From a bacterium D16-50 (lineage in GTDB: Bacteria > Bacillota > Clostridia > Lachnospirales > Lachnospiraceae), in NCBI GenBank assembly GCA_003612485.1, contig RAZA01000030.1, positions 1 to 53,552 of the forward strand: 53,552 nucleotides of DNA, given 5' to 3'. The notes below the pieces were generated by a model. The model was given only the letters and a program-made list of their open reading frames with translations. It had not been told where the DNA came from and did no database searches. The translations under genes were made by a program, and so were the position numbers. Of this stretch, positions 40,901 through 46,670 are shown one piece after another. Numbering within the stretch: position 1 is the stretch's first letter; each line of letters starts with the position of its first letter.

Positions 40901-43236
40901 AGTGTTTCTGTTTCGGTTGGTATGGGCGAAATCAGACTGAATTTCCCGTCCCGGTAGTCTGTAAGGTCACGGTACACCTTCTGCATGAATGGATAACGGT
41001 TGTCATAATCTGCGGTATTATTAAGCACTTCCGCCATTACGGTCAAGATTTCTTCCACCCGCTCCGGAATGTCAAGCTGCGGCCGGATTGCCTTCACGCC
41101 TGCACGGTACTCCGAACCAAACGGGTAGGGGCGCGCCACTTCCTCCGGCTGGTTCTTATAAAAATGGTAGATTTCAGCCGTAAGGACGCTTTTTTCATAC
41201 TCCGGCAGGTACTCCATTTCCTTTTCCGTCATATACCGCCCTGCGGCAATCAGCTCGTCAATGCGCTTTGCAACCTTTCCCCATTTCAGCAGGATTTCCG
41301 TTTCACCCTTTATAATCTGCATCCCTTCACTGCTGGCAAGCATATCAATCCCGGTTCCCGTAATTACCGGATAAGAGCCGACAAAGCCATAGGCATTTTT
41401 GAGATAGTCTGCCTTCTGCTGGTTCGTGCGGTTTTTCAGGAAATAGACATAAATGCCGTGTTTCCCCGGCTTCACATCGGCGCTGGTCTTGATGACGGTA
41501 TCAATGATTTCCTGGGAAAAAGAAAAAGCAGAGGTCTTTTCCTCTGCTAAATCTTCCATCAGGCTAAGCTGCCCTTCCACGGTCGGGAGCGGGTTCATCT
41601 TATCTTTCAGTTCCCCCAAAAGCCGCATACCCTCAAAATACCCTGCGATTTTTCCCCAGTCAAAATAGGACTGCGAAGTGCGGGAAAGATAGCTCCCCTC
41701 CCACATATGGAGCACGTTCTGGTAGGTTTTATATCCTACACGCCTGCCGTCCTCCAGCGTGATTTCCGTGTACTCATTGTTGAATATCCCTTTGATATAC
41801 TCCGTTTGTTCTTTCTTATCTTCATGGGTTTCAAAAAATGCCCGGATTTCCCCTTTGTCCGCTTTCAAATGCGGGGTAGACAAAAGCAGCGATTTGATGT
41901 CCTCATCCTCCCCGAAAAAAGGAAAAGAGCTGTCCTCGCTGCTTCTGTCATAAACCGCTAAAACTTCCGCTGGCTTATCTTCTGTGGGCAAGTCACCGTC
42001 CGCCTGCGGCTCTTGGGATGTTATGCGTAAACCAGTTCGTTCATCACGATTTCCTCCGCCGCCTGCCGGATGTTGTTCATCATCGAAAGCCACAACATCT
42101 GGTCTTTCGCTTTCAGTTCCTCCGTCACCTCCTGCGACTGTGCCATCTGTGACACGATCTGCTCCATCCTGCCCTGCGCCTCCTCCTGCGTTTCCTTCAG
42201 GTGCTGGTTCAGCTTCCCTTGCGTCAGCAGGCTTAAGAATATCCCGTAATGCTGCTCTTTCAGGTAATTCCGGCGCAGTGAGCCGTACTTCCCAAGGTGT
42301 ATTTCCGGTTCGTCCGGTACGGTGATGTCCGGCAGAAGGTAATCGCCCTGTTTGCTGTAAGCTATCTCTCTCATCATCAAACCCCCTTTCCGAAGCGTTG
42401 TTTTTGTCTTTCTCGCTTTCATTATACCTGCCTGCATTTTCCCCGGCAAATGTGCGGCTCCTTCTTTTTTCCTCTTTTTGCAGTTTCAGGATGGTGTCGG
42501 AGATTTCCCCCAACGCCATTTCCGCCACGTCGCTGGTGGCTGTGCCGAACAGGTTCACAAGCTCCGGCGTGTTGAAATCCGTGATGTTTCGGAAATCGTC
42601 TTTATCCAGATAGGTTTCCGTGTCTATGCCGCACCGCACCATTACCATGTAGGCTATGCTGCTTGATAAAAGGCTCTTTGCCTGCACTTCCACGCTGTAC
42701 TCGTCCAGTTCCTCTAAAAAGCTGCCCGTGCGGTAAGCTAAAATATCCTTTAAATAATCTGCGATGTTGTCATCGGCTGCGTTTTCCGCCGCCTCCAGTA
42801 TGGTTCCCGCAAAATCTAATCTTTCCCCGGACACGCCGAAGGCATTTGCAAGGGTTTCCTGCACATCCTGCCTGTATTTCTCCCCTACCTCCCACAAAGG
42901 CACGGGGCGCACCAGACGGCGGTAGCGTCCCTCCTGCGTGTCGGAAATGTCAAAGTAGTGCTTTAAGCGCATGGTTTTCGCATTTTTGTCAATGACCACA
43001 ATCCCTTTGGAGTCCCGCTTCACCCAACGCCCAAACTTCCTGTTCCAGTCCTCCATCTGTAAGACTGCGGTAGCGTCCGGACGCTGCACATGGACTAACA
43101 ACTGCTCGTCAAAGGGCAGGCGGTAATTGCGGCAGGCGGAGTTTAAGAAAGCCATCCAGTTTTCCGGCGTTGCGGCCACTTCCTTTACGGCTTCTGCGTA
43201 AAGCTCCGTGATAATATCAAATCTCTTTTTTGCCAA
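34987..43236 (-). CDS. giant ArdC-YodL-methylase-SNF2 helicase protein (2,749 aa)
   Basis: Starts at TTG 43236 behind GGAGGGAGG. N-terminal ArdC-like part (ENWMAFLNSACRNYRLPFDE); a low-complexity region near 290-400; YodL-like part (near 890-950, YIGMEKYEILTMTDSMVVL). N6-methylase-like fold (SGNILEPSCAVGNF about 1278, then IGNVPFGQF). Helicase lobe 1 with Walker A VGAGKTYTM (about 1955) and LFVDEADGYKNL (about 2110); lobe 2 ending DLEQRGGRTIRQGNQ (about 2440), then a helical C-terminus. Such LtrC-like proteins are constant in Tn1549-type ICEs and are thought to process or protect DNA in transfer. The methylase motif IV reads NVPF rather than NPPF/Y, so methyl transfer is uncertain. A TnpV-like gene is nested in another frame (42021-42377). 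Confidence 0.94.
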   Translation of the reverse strand: MAKKRFDIITELYAEAVKEVAATPENWMAFLNSACRNYRLPFDEQLLVHVQRPDATAVLQMEDWNRKFGRWVKRDSKGIVVIDKNAKTMRLKHYFDISDTQEGRYRRLVRPVPLWEVGEKYRQDVQETLANAFGVSGERLDFAGTILEAAENAADDNIADYLKDILAYRTGSFLEELDEYSVEVQAKSLLSSSIAYMVMVRCGIDTETYLDKDDFRNITDFNTPELVNLFGTATSDVAEMALGEISDTILKLQKEEKRRSRTFAGENAGRYNESEKDKNNASERGFDDERDSLQQTGRLPSAGHHRTGRTGNTPWEVRLTAPELPERAALRDILKPADAREAEPAPEGNAGGGAGQDGADRVTDGTVAGGDGGTESERPDVVAFDDEQHPAGGGGNRDERTGLRITSQEPQADGDLPTEDKPAEVLAVYDRSSEDSSFPFFGEDEDIKSLLLSTPHLKADKGEIRAFFETHEDKKEQTEYIKGIFNNEYTEITLEDGRRVGYKTYQNVLHMWEGSYLSRTSQSYFDWGKIAGYFEGMRLLGELKDKMNPLPTVEGQLSLMEDLAEEKTSAFSFSQEIIDTVIKTSADVKPGKHGIYVYFLKNRTNQQKADYLKNAYGFVGSYPVITGTGIDMLASSEGMQIIKGETEILLKWGKVAKRIDELIAAGRYMTEKEMEYLPEYEKSVLTAEIYHFYKNQPEEVARPYPFGSEYRAGVKAIRPQLDIPERVEEILTVMAEVLNNTADYDNRYPFMQKVYRDLTDYRDGKFSLISPIPTETETLSLPEPEPPIPPEGKKAEPDSLAKRLNELYKETDLRAYEANIEQGESEQETIAQIEKQLSNPDEVGAILDYLISVQQATEPDVEAYQELAGLIEEVQGLPAMNQPYDLQPETVVYIGMEKYEILTMTDSMVVLHDLTYPLFTKDMPREEFDRKLRENPANDHLKTKRPLPEPPAEKKNTEPLPAGDGQGTASPKTEKEEIPEESLTVAQKNYRAVMELAPEVLRGETESKSFEAGQSFMPLTVEGIGENRIAISHYYTQNGDSLADPDMEFVFDHEAKTLNARTFQQDNLNRFEQVVIDGVVDEALENELNDFASQWFQNIREQGYLPTREEKQLSESDVPIGTEKESNEQADLAPAWEKKKPAGRIRGFDLHPEIPKEQRSQYRITNDELGHGTPKEKFRANIAAIQLLKKCEEEDRYATPEEQEILSKYVGWGGLSDAFDETKSAWGYEYLELKTVLTQEEYAAARQSTLTAFYTPPVVIRAMYQALENMGLKSGNILEPSCAVGNFIGMKPESLSDCKIYGVEIDSISGRIAGQLYQNSTVAVQGYEEAELPDSFFDVAIGNVPFGQFKLSDRRYDKNNFLVHDYFFAKTLDKVRPGGVIAFITSSGTMDKKNPAIRKYIAQRAELLGAIRLPNDTFKKNAGTEVTSDILFLQKRDRMVETEPDWLYLDVDENGITQNRYFVEHPEMVLGEMVMESTKYGMDSACRPYEDASLETLLAGAVENIQAEIAEQETDELVEEEDNSIPADPSVANFSFTVYDGKIYYRENSRMKPVELSVTAANRVKGMAAIRDCVRELIAYQTEGYADTVIEEQQRKLNQLYDAFQKKYGILNARANSMVFSDDNSYPLLCSLEIVAEDGIHARKADMFHKRTIKPHQAVTKVDTASEALSLSLSEKARVDMDYMCSLTGKSAEEIERELSGVIFRLPNVAGGEPEFVSEDEYLSGNVREKLKEAKLAALASEAYQSNVAALEKVQPKDLTASEISVRLGATWIPISDVSEFMFQLLDTPNYNRWNIKIHFSKFTGEWNIEGKSNDKGNPKANNAYGTHRANAYKIIEDTLNLRDTRVYDYIPTEDGKKKAVLNKEETAIAQGKQDLIKQAFQDWIWQNPERRQRLTAYYNENFNAIRPREYDGSHLNFYGMNPEIKLRQHQKNGAARIIYGGNSLLAYVVGAGKTYTMVAAAMECKRLGLCNKSMIVVPNHIIEQFAAEWLQLYPAANLLVATKKDFETKNRKKFCARIATSDIDAVIIGHSQFEKVPLSTERQQRMLEEQIEEIIDGIAEAKRNGGSRFTIKQMEKSKKSLQTKLSKLNDQSRKDDVVFFEELGVDRLFVDEADGYKNLYLYTKMRNVGGIAQTEAQKSSDMFMKCRYLDGITGGKGVIFATGTPVSNSMVELYTMQRYLQYNTLVRNHLQHFDAWASTFGETVSAIELAPEGSGYRMKTRFARFYNLPELMMMFREVADIQTADMLNLPVPEAEYKVVAVKPSEIQKDMVQTLGERAERVRNGMVNPMQDNMLLITNDGRKLALDQRLTNEMLPDEPESKVNACVNEVYRFWEEGKEQKLTQLLFCDLSTPKNDGTFSVYNDVRDKLITKGIPPQEIEFIHDANTEVRKKELFSKVRRGAVRILMGSTFKMGAGTNVQNLIIASHDLDCPWRPRDLEQRGGRTIRQGNQNKKVFIVRYVTEGTFDAYMYQMIENKQKFISQIMTSKSPARTIEDIDEVALSYAEIKALATGNPYIKEKMDLDIQVSKLQLLKQSFLSQRYEMEDKVTKYYPMEIKRQSQWIVEYQQDIEQVKAHTPPDRDTFPPMQINGMTYGEKKEAGQAIIAACKAMTSPDPVPLGAYRGLAMELSYSTFSKDFVITLQGKRAYHVTLGTDIHGNITRLDNEIEKFGDNLSRCEEHLETLKAQLENAKIEAVKEFPKEQELAEKTARLGELNALLDMDKKEHIELEGEKDGVEIEPEKKKEVLER
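42021..42377 (-). CDS. TnpV-like protein nested out of frame in the giant gene (118 aa)
   Basis: Same strand as the giant gene but shifted one base. ATG 42377 (or 42374) follows AAAGGGGG. The sequence reads MREIAYSKQGDYLLPDITV, then YLKEQHYGIFLSLLTQGKL, ETQEEAQGRMEQIVSQMA and MLWLSMMNNIRQAAEEIV. This order (QGDYLLPxLxxP; LKEH...LLxxGKLxxYL; QML...MNNIRxxAEEIV) is the TnpV transposon-protein pattern and cannot be chance. In the giant protein the same DNA encodes a Gly/Asp/Arg-rich linker with little apparent constraint. TnpV's function is unknown; it occurs on Tn4451-type and many Clostridial elements. Confidence 0.72.
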   Translation of the reverse strand: MMREIAYSKQGDYLLPDITVPDEPEIHLGKYGSLRRNYLKEQHYGIFLSLLTQGKLNQHLKETQEEAQGRMEQIVSQMAQSQEVTEELKAKDQMLWLSMMNNIRQAAEEIVMNELVYA

Positions 43237-43248
43237 CGTGCCTCCCTC

Positions 43249-43605
43249 CTATCTTTCCCGTTCTTTTTCCTTTTTCTTCGCTGGCTGGTATTTCTCCTGA
43301 AATTCCTTTACCGTCCGACAATCGCCGCCCGCAAAGTTCCAATCCTTTTCCGGATCAATGTCCAGATACCCGTCCTGCGGCAGTTTGATTGGCTCACGGG
43401 TGATAATGCTCCCGTAATGGTTTACCATAATTCCCCTTGCAATCTGCACCGGATCGCTGCCCCCGTCATCATCGCCCCGCACCTCATACAGATACAAGCC
43501 TTTCGGCACCGTGTCCCGTTCTATGCGGATGCCTGTGAACAATGCAGGCTTATCAAGCACCGTGATTTCCTCAAAATGTTCTTCCATTGCGTTATATCTC
43601 GCCAT
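43249..43605 (-). CDS. LPD28-like domain protein (118 aa)
   Basis: The segment PALFTGIRIERDTVPKGLYL, followed by YEVRGDDDGGSDPVQIARG and MVNHYGSIITREPI, matches the pattern I know as LPD28, a large polyvalent protein-associated domain of mobile elements (from memory). The C-terminus is basic and disordered. It is placed directly before the giant helicase gene (12-base gap) and the GGCAGGTGCGG start region is adequate. Role unknown. Confidence 0.7.
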   Translation of the reverse strand: MARYNAMEEHFEEITVLDKPALFTGIRIERDTVPKGLYLYEVRGDDDGGSDPVQIARGIMVNHYGSIITREPIKLPQDGYLDIDPEKDWNFAGGDCRTVKEFQEKYQPAKKKEKERER

Positions 43606-43625
43606 AACCGCACCTGCCTTTCCCG

Positions 43626-43835
43626 CTATACCTCACCGCCGCCCAAAAATGTGATGACCTTGTTTGCCTTCACCGCTTTCTGAATCCCGTTTATCATCAC
43701 AATCTCCGCCACGGAAATGCCCGGCAGTGCCAGAATGTCGTCCATCGTCATGGCAAGGATTGCTTTCTCATCGCTAAATCCCGCCTCCATCAGCTTTGAG
43801 AGTGAACGGACATATTTGTTGTTTATCTGCGCCAT
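43626..43835 (-). CDS. small helix-hairpin-helix-like protein (69 aa)
   Basis: NKYVRSLSKLMEAGFSDEKA is followed by ILALPGISVAEIVMINGIQ, which resembles a helix-hairpin-helix or RNA polymerase alpha C-terminal-like turn (LPGIS). That would suit DNA binding. AAGGTAGGTAG precedes ATG 43835. It is within the run of small ICE genes; 9 bases to its upstream neighbour. No experimental function known to me. Confidence 0.68.
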   Translation of the reverse strand: MAQINNKYVRSLSKLMEAGFSDEKAILAMTMDDILALPGISVAEIVMINGIQKAVKANKVITFLGGGEV

Positions 43836-43844
43836 AAGAACTAC

Positions 43845-44528
43845 CTACCTTTCCATATTTCTATTTTTCTGCGGCTCTGCCTGCACTGGCTCACAGGTTG
43901 CCCCGCTCCGCTCCATGCGCTCGGCAAATTCGCAGATATGGTATATATTGCTGCCAATCTCACTGTGGTACTCGTCAATGAACCTGCAAACCCGCTCATT
44001 CTTTTCGCCCCATCCGGTCGTAATGAGAATCTTTTCCCCGTCCGGGATGCGGAACAGCTCTTTGTAATGCGGATCAATGAAGCGTATGCCCTGCCTTGCC
44101 TTTTTCATATGGCTGTCCAGCCATTCTTTTACATAGCAGAAACAGTAAAAATTATAGTCCCCTTTTACGGGGTTGCACCGTATCAGGTAGGCGTGTTTCT
44201 CTGTATCCACCCGGAAGCCGTACTCTGTGCCGCAATTCCCCGGAAATGCACTGTCGGGGCATTTCCCCGCATATGCGCTCATCTGGCTTCTGCCCTCCAA
44301 AAGCCCATACTCTTTTGAGCGCAGGGCGTTAATCACCTCATCAAATTCCGCCTGAAATTCTTCCGTTTTCAATGACTGCCTGTGGTCGTTCCATGTGGTG
44401 TAAAATTCATTCCCCCGGCTCCCAAAATCGCCACGGAGATACCCGATGCTCCCGGTCTGCCCCTGAATCTGCATACTCTGCCTGTAAGTGTATTTCTGTT
44501 CTTCCTGCTCCATTGCCCGGATTTCCAT
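43845..44528 (-). CDS. conserved ICE protein of unknown function (227 aa)
   Basis: Begins MEIRAMEQEEQKYTYRQSMQ and has SIGYLRGDFGSRGNEFYTTW, SMALL cysteine-containing blocks (GKCPDSAFPGNCGTEYGF, YNFYCFCYVKEWLDSHMKKA) and RFIDPHYKELFRIPDGEKIL. The LRGDFG...W(N)DH pattern recurs in Tn1549-type elements. No membrane segment or known catalytic motif. GGAGG precedes ATG 44528. The tail is polar. One of five tightly packed genes with overlaps or one-base gaps. Confidence 0.74.
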   Translation of the reverse strand: MEIRAMEQEEQKYTYRQSMQIQGQTGSIGYLRGDFGSRGNEFYTTWNDHRQSLKTEEFQAEFDEVINALRSKEYGLLEGRSQMSAYAGKCPDSAFPGNCGTEYGFRVDTEKHAYLIRCNPVKGDYNFYCFCYVKEWLDSHMKKARQGIRFIDPHYKELFRIPDGEKILITTGWGEKNERVCRFIDEYHSEIGSNIYHICEFAERMERSGATCEPVQAEPQKNRNMER

Positions 44529-44529
44529 A

Positions 44530-45201
44530 TCAGCGTTCCTCCCTTCCGCCTGCCTTTTTCTGTTTATGGGAGACGTCCTTTAAATATTTCCCATAGTCCA
44601 CTGCGTCACGCAATACGTCCTCCACGGATTTATAGCGGTCATCCCGCAGGTTCTTTTCCACCCATTCATATACCCGGCAATCAGAATGGAACACCGCCTT
44701 TGCAACCTCGTTCACCATGCGGAGCGAATTGTCGTCCCGGAAAAGCCGCACCAGTGCGTCGGACACTTTATTCCCACCATTCTGCAACTGCACTTCTATG
44801 TCGGAATACGCTTTGAGATATACCTTTTCCGGTGGCTGCGTGATTCCAATGCTCCCCAGCACATCCGCCAATTCCGGCGTTGGGAACTGGATCACCGCAC
44901 TGCTGTCCCCATATTTTACGAATGCTTCCAGATGATACCCGTTGTCCGGGTTCCTCTGTGCTGCTTTTTCCTCCCTCTGCTCCAGATACAGAATTTCATC
45001 CATTGCCCGCTGGCACAAATCCTTTGTCGCTTTTAAAAGGCTGTCCGTATAATGCCCCCAAAAGTAATCCGTCTGTCCCTTGCACTCCCATGTGACGAAA
45101 GAATTGGGGTTCTTCATGTTTACACCCAAAACAAACTCGGCATTTCCCACGGGGATGGATGTCGTGATGACAAACCCCGCATTGGTTCTGAAACTGTCCA
45201 T
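44530..45201 (-). CDS. conserved ICE protein of unknown function (223 aa)
   Basis: Begins MDSFRTNAGFVITTSIPVGN, then EFVLGVNMKNPNSFVTWECK, an alpha/beta N-terminal part with similarity in style to the product of the next upstream gene (both open with '...GxxEVIFGV/EFVLGV'). It is followed by a helical half (DILYLEQREEKAAQRNPDNG; FRDDNSLRMVNEVAKAVF) and a basic tail. GGAGGTGCGC precedes the ATG. Unknown role; possibly a modulator of transfer or anti-restriction by context. Confidence 0.74.
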   Translation of the reverse strand: MDSFRTNAGFVITTSIPVGNAEFVLGVNMKNPNSFVTWECKGQTDYFWGHYTDSLLKATKDLCQRAMDEILYLEQREEKAAQRNPDNGYHLEAFVKYGDSSAVIQFPTPELADVLGSIGITQPPEKVYLKAYSDIEVQLQNGGNKVSDALVRLFRDDNSLRMVNEVAKAVFHSDCRVYEWVEKNLRDDRYKSVEDVLRDAVDYGKYLKDVSHKQKKAGGREER

Positions 45202-45837
45202 TTAGCGCACCTCCATATCCTTATCCTTATCCTTATTCTGATTCTGGTTCGGGGCAGCTTTCGCCGCCTCCTGTTTCTGAATTTCGGCAAAGCGTTCCTT
45301 TGCCCATTCCGGCAGGCACTCCGGCTTTACCTCTCCCGCAAGGTCATACCGCTCCCACCTCTCATGCTCACCGGAATAAAGGGTGATACAGTAGCAGGCG
45401 CTCCCAAAGGAACGCTCCCTCGCACCGTTCCCGCCTGTCACTAAGATTAACTGGTGTTCCGCAGAACGGTACTCCGGCCTTAACGCCTCCGGCTTGACCG
45501 CCATTACTTTTCCTACGATGTCCCCACACTGGAACGTGGGGATACACCTGTCCGCTGTGATTTTTTCCCTCGGCACGTCCACTTTTTCCTGCTCCCCATG
45601 CACCTTTACGCACTGCGCCTTCACCCGGTCGGCAAACAGCTCCATAATCTCGGCGTAATCATCGCCCACCATGCACTCCTGATAGGATTCCATAATGCTG
45701 TTGCTGACATAAAAAGCGCAGAGATACGGCATTTCTGCCTTTTCATCCACACCGAATATGACTTCCTTGTCTCCGATCTGGATTCCCTGCGTAATCTCAT
45801 AGCTTTCTACCATCCGCTTCTCTTTTTCATCGCTCAT
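45202..45837 (-). CDS. conserved ICE protein of unknown function (211 aa)
   Basis: The start is ATG 45837 (MSDEKEKRMVESYEITQGIQ), behind AGGAGG and overlapping the upstream gene by 11 bases; the longer frame to 46089 is a shadow of it. An N-terminal part (IGDKEVIFGVDEKAEMPYLC, MESYQECMVGDDYAEIMEL) precedes a C-terminal part (DIVGKVMAVKPEALRPEYRS, CYCITLYSGEHERWERYDL), ending in a lysine/aspartate repeat tail (NKDKDKDKD). The paired gene downstream shares its opening pattern, suggesting an old duplication. Function unknown. Confidence 0.74.
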   Translation of the reverse strand: MSDEKEKRMVESYEITQGIQIGDKEVIFGVDEKAEMPYLCAFYVSNSIMESYQECMVGDDYAEIMELFADRVKAQCVKVHGEQEKVDVPREKITADRCIPTFQCGDIVGKVMAVKPEALRPEYRSAEHQLILVTGGNGARERSFGSACYCITLYSGEHERWERYDLAGEVKPECLPEWAKERFAEIQKQEAAKAAPNQNQNKDKDKDMEVR

Positions 45838-46144
45838 AATCCCGCCTCCTGTCCTTCTGCGACTCTTTATATTCCTGCAACTCATACTCACACGGGACAT
45901 ACAGCCTTCCATTTTCCACACACCGGAAAATATCGCAGGTTTTGTCCGGGGACGCCGCATAAAATCCCTCATGGCTGTATTCCGCTTTCTGCCCGTCCTT
46001 CCCATAGCAGTCTGACCGGAAAAAGCCAAATTCCAAATCCCTCTTAAGCCTGCGTGTAATCTGGTAAAAGTCCCCATCTTTTTTCTCAAACTTCCTCACC
46101 GGGACAAAATGTTTCCCGCCATATGCAAAAGCCCTGTTATCCAT
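45827..46144 (-). CDS. conserved ICE protein of unknown function (105 aa)
   Basis: ATG 46144 overlaps the stop of the winged-helix-like gene (ATGGATAA), so I start here (MDNRAFAYGGKHFVPVRKFE) rather than at 46216. GGKHFVPVRKF, ITRRLKRDLEFGFF and DIFRCVENGRLYVPCEY form a compact alpha/beta protein with a very basic tail. A similar opening occurs in small proteins of related elements. Unknown role. Confidence 0.65.
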   Translation of the reverse strand: MDNRAFAYGGKHFVPVRKFEKKDGDFYQITRRLKRDLEFGFFRSDCYGKDGQKAEYSHEGFYAASPDKTCDIFRCVENGRLYVPCEYELQEYKESQKDRRRDYER

Positions 46145-46475
46145 GCGCCCCGTCCTCGCTTTCTTCCATGACTTTCTTTCCGTATTCAGTAAAGGCATAC
46201 CATGCCGTCCGGTCAAAGCGGCTCCCGTTGTGTTCGCCCTGCACCAGAATCCCGGCTTTTTTCAGCCTGCCAATCCCGCACGTTATCATGCCCCTGCTGA
46301 GATAGGGCATATGGACGGTAAACGCCTTTTTACTGCATCTCATCCATGTGTTCCCCTCATAGCAATGTCTATGGTGGAACTCGTTTTCTTTCACTTCCCT
46401 CCAGATATGCTCCAAAAGCAGGGCGGCGGTTATGCCGAACCTCTCTGCCATCCCGGAATTAAATCTCTCTGCCAT
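46137..46475 (-). CDS. winged-helix-like ICE protein (112 aa)
   Basis: ATG 46475 after AAAGGAGG. MAERFNSGMAERFGITAALL, LEHIWREVKENEFH and the stretch MRCSKKAFTVHMPYLSRGMI, IGRLKKAGILVQGE, WYAFTEYG form a winged-helix DNA-binding fold like those in phage replisome-organiser proteins. The Met-Ala-Glu-Arg-Phe word is repeated at the N-terminus (MAERFNSG-MAERFGI). It opens the run of small genes after the adhesin. It may regulate this operon or take part in replication; inference. Confidence 0.74.
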   Translation of the reverse strand: MAERFNSGMAERFGITAALLLEHIWREVKENEFHHRHCYEGNTWMRCSKKAFTVHMPYLSRGMITCGIGRLKKAGILVQGEHNGSRFDRTAWYAFTEYGKKVMEESEDGAHG

Positions 46476-46505
46476 TCGAAAACCTCCTTTCCTCCGGTAT
46501 GTAAA

Positions 46506-46524
46506 GGGCGGCTCACCGCCGCCC
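46506..46524 (-). terminator. GC-rich hairpin after the adhesin unit
   Basis: GGGCGGC-TCACC-GCCGCCC, a perfect 7-bp stem; on the minus strand it is followed by TTTACAT. It is a moderate terminator between the adhesin/mini-gene and the winged-helix gene, whose ribosome binding site starts just beyond it. Confidence 0.5.
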
Positions 46525-46573
46525 CCGTAACACTTCCTGCATAGATTCACCTGAATTACCGCATGGGTTTGTT

Positions 46574-46663
46574 TTACCCTTTCTTCCTGCGGATTCTCAA
46601 GAATACCGCTGCAACTACGATAAACGCCACAAGCGCAATGCTGATTCCTGTCTTTGCTTTCAT
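46574..46663 (-). CDS. 29-aa single-helix membrane peptide
   Basis: ATG 46663, seven bases after the adhesin stop and behind AGGAGG (12-base spacing, overlapping the adhesin's last codons). It reads MKAKTGISIALVAFIVVAAV followed by FLRIRRKKG, a transmembrane helix with a positive-inside tail, just like the C-terminal anchor of a sorted protein but freestanding. Its position directly after the adhesin suggests a linked function or a detached piece of an anchor. Too short to classify. Confidence 0.5.
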   Translation of the reverse strand: MKAKTGISIALVAFIVVAAVFLRIRRKKG

Positions 46664-46670
46664 AATAATC

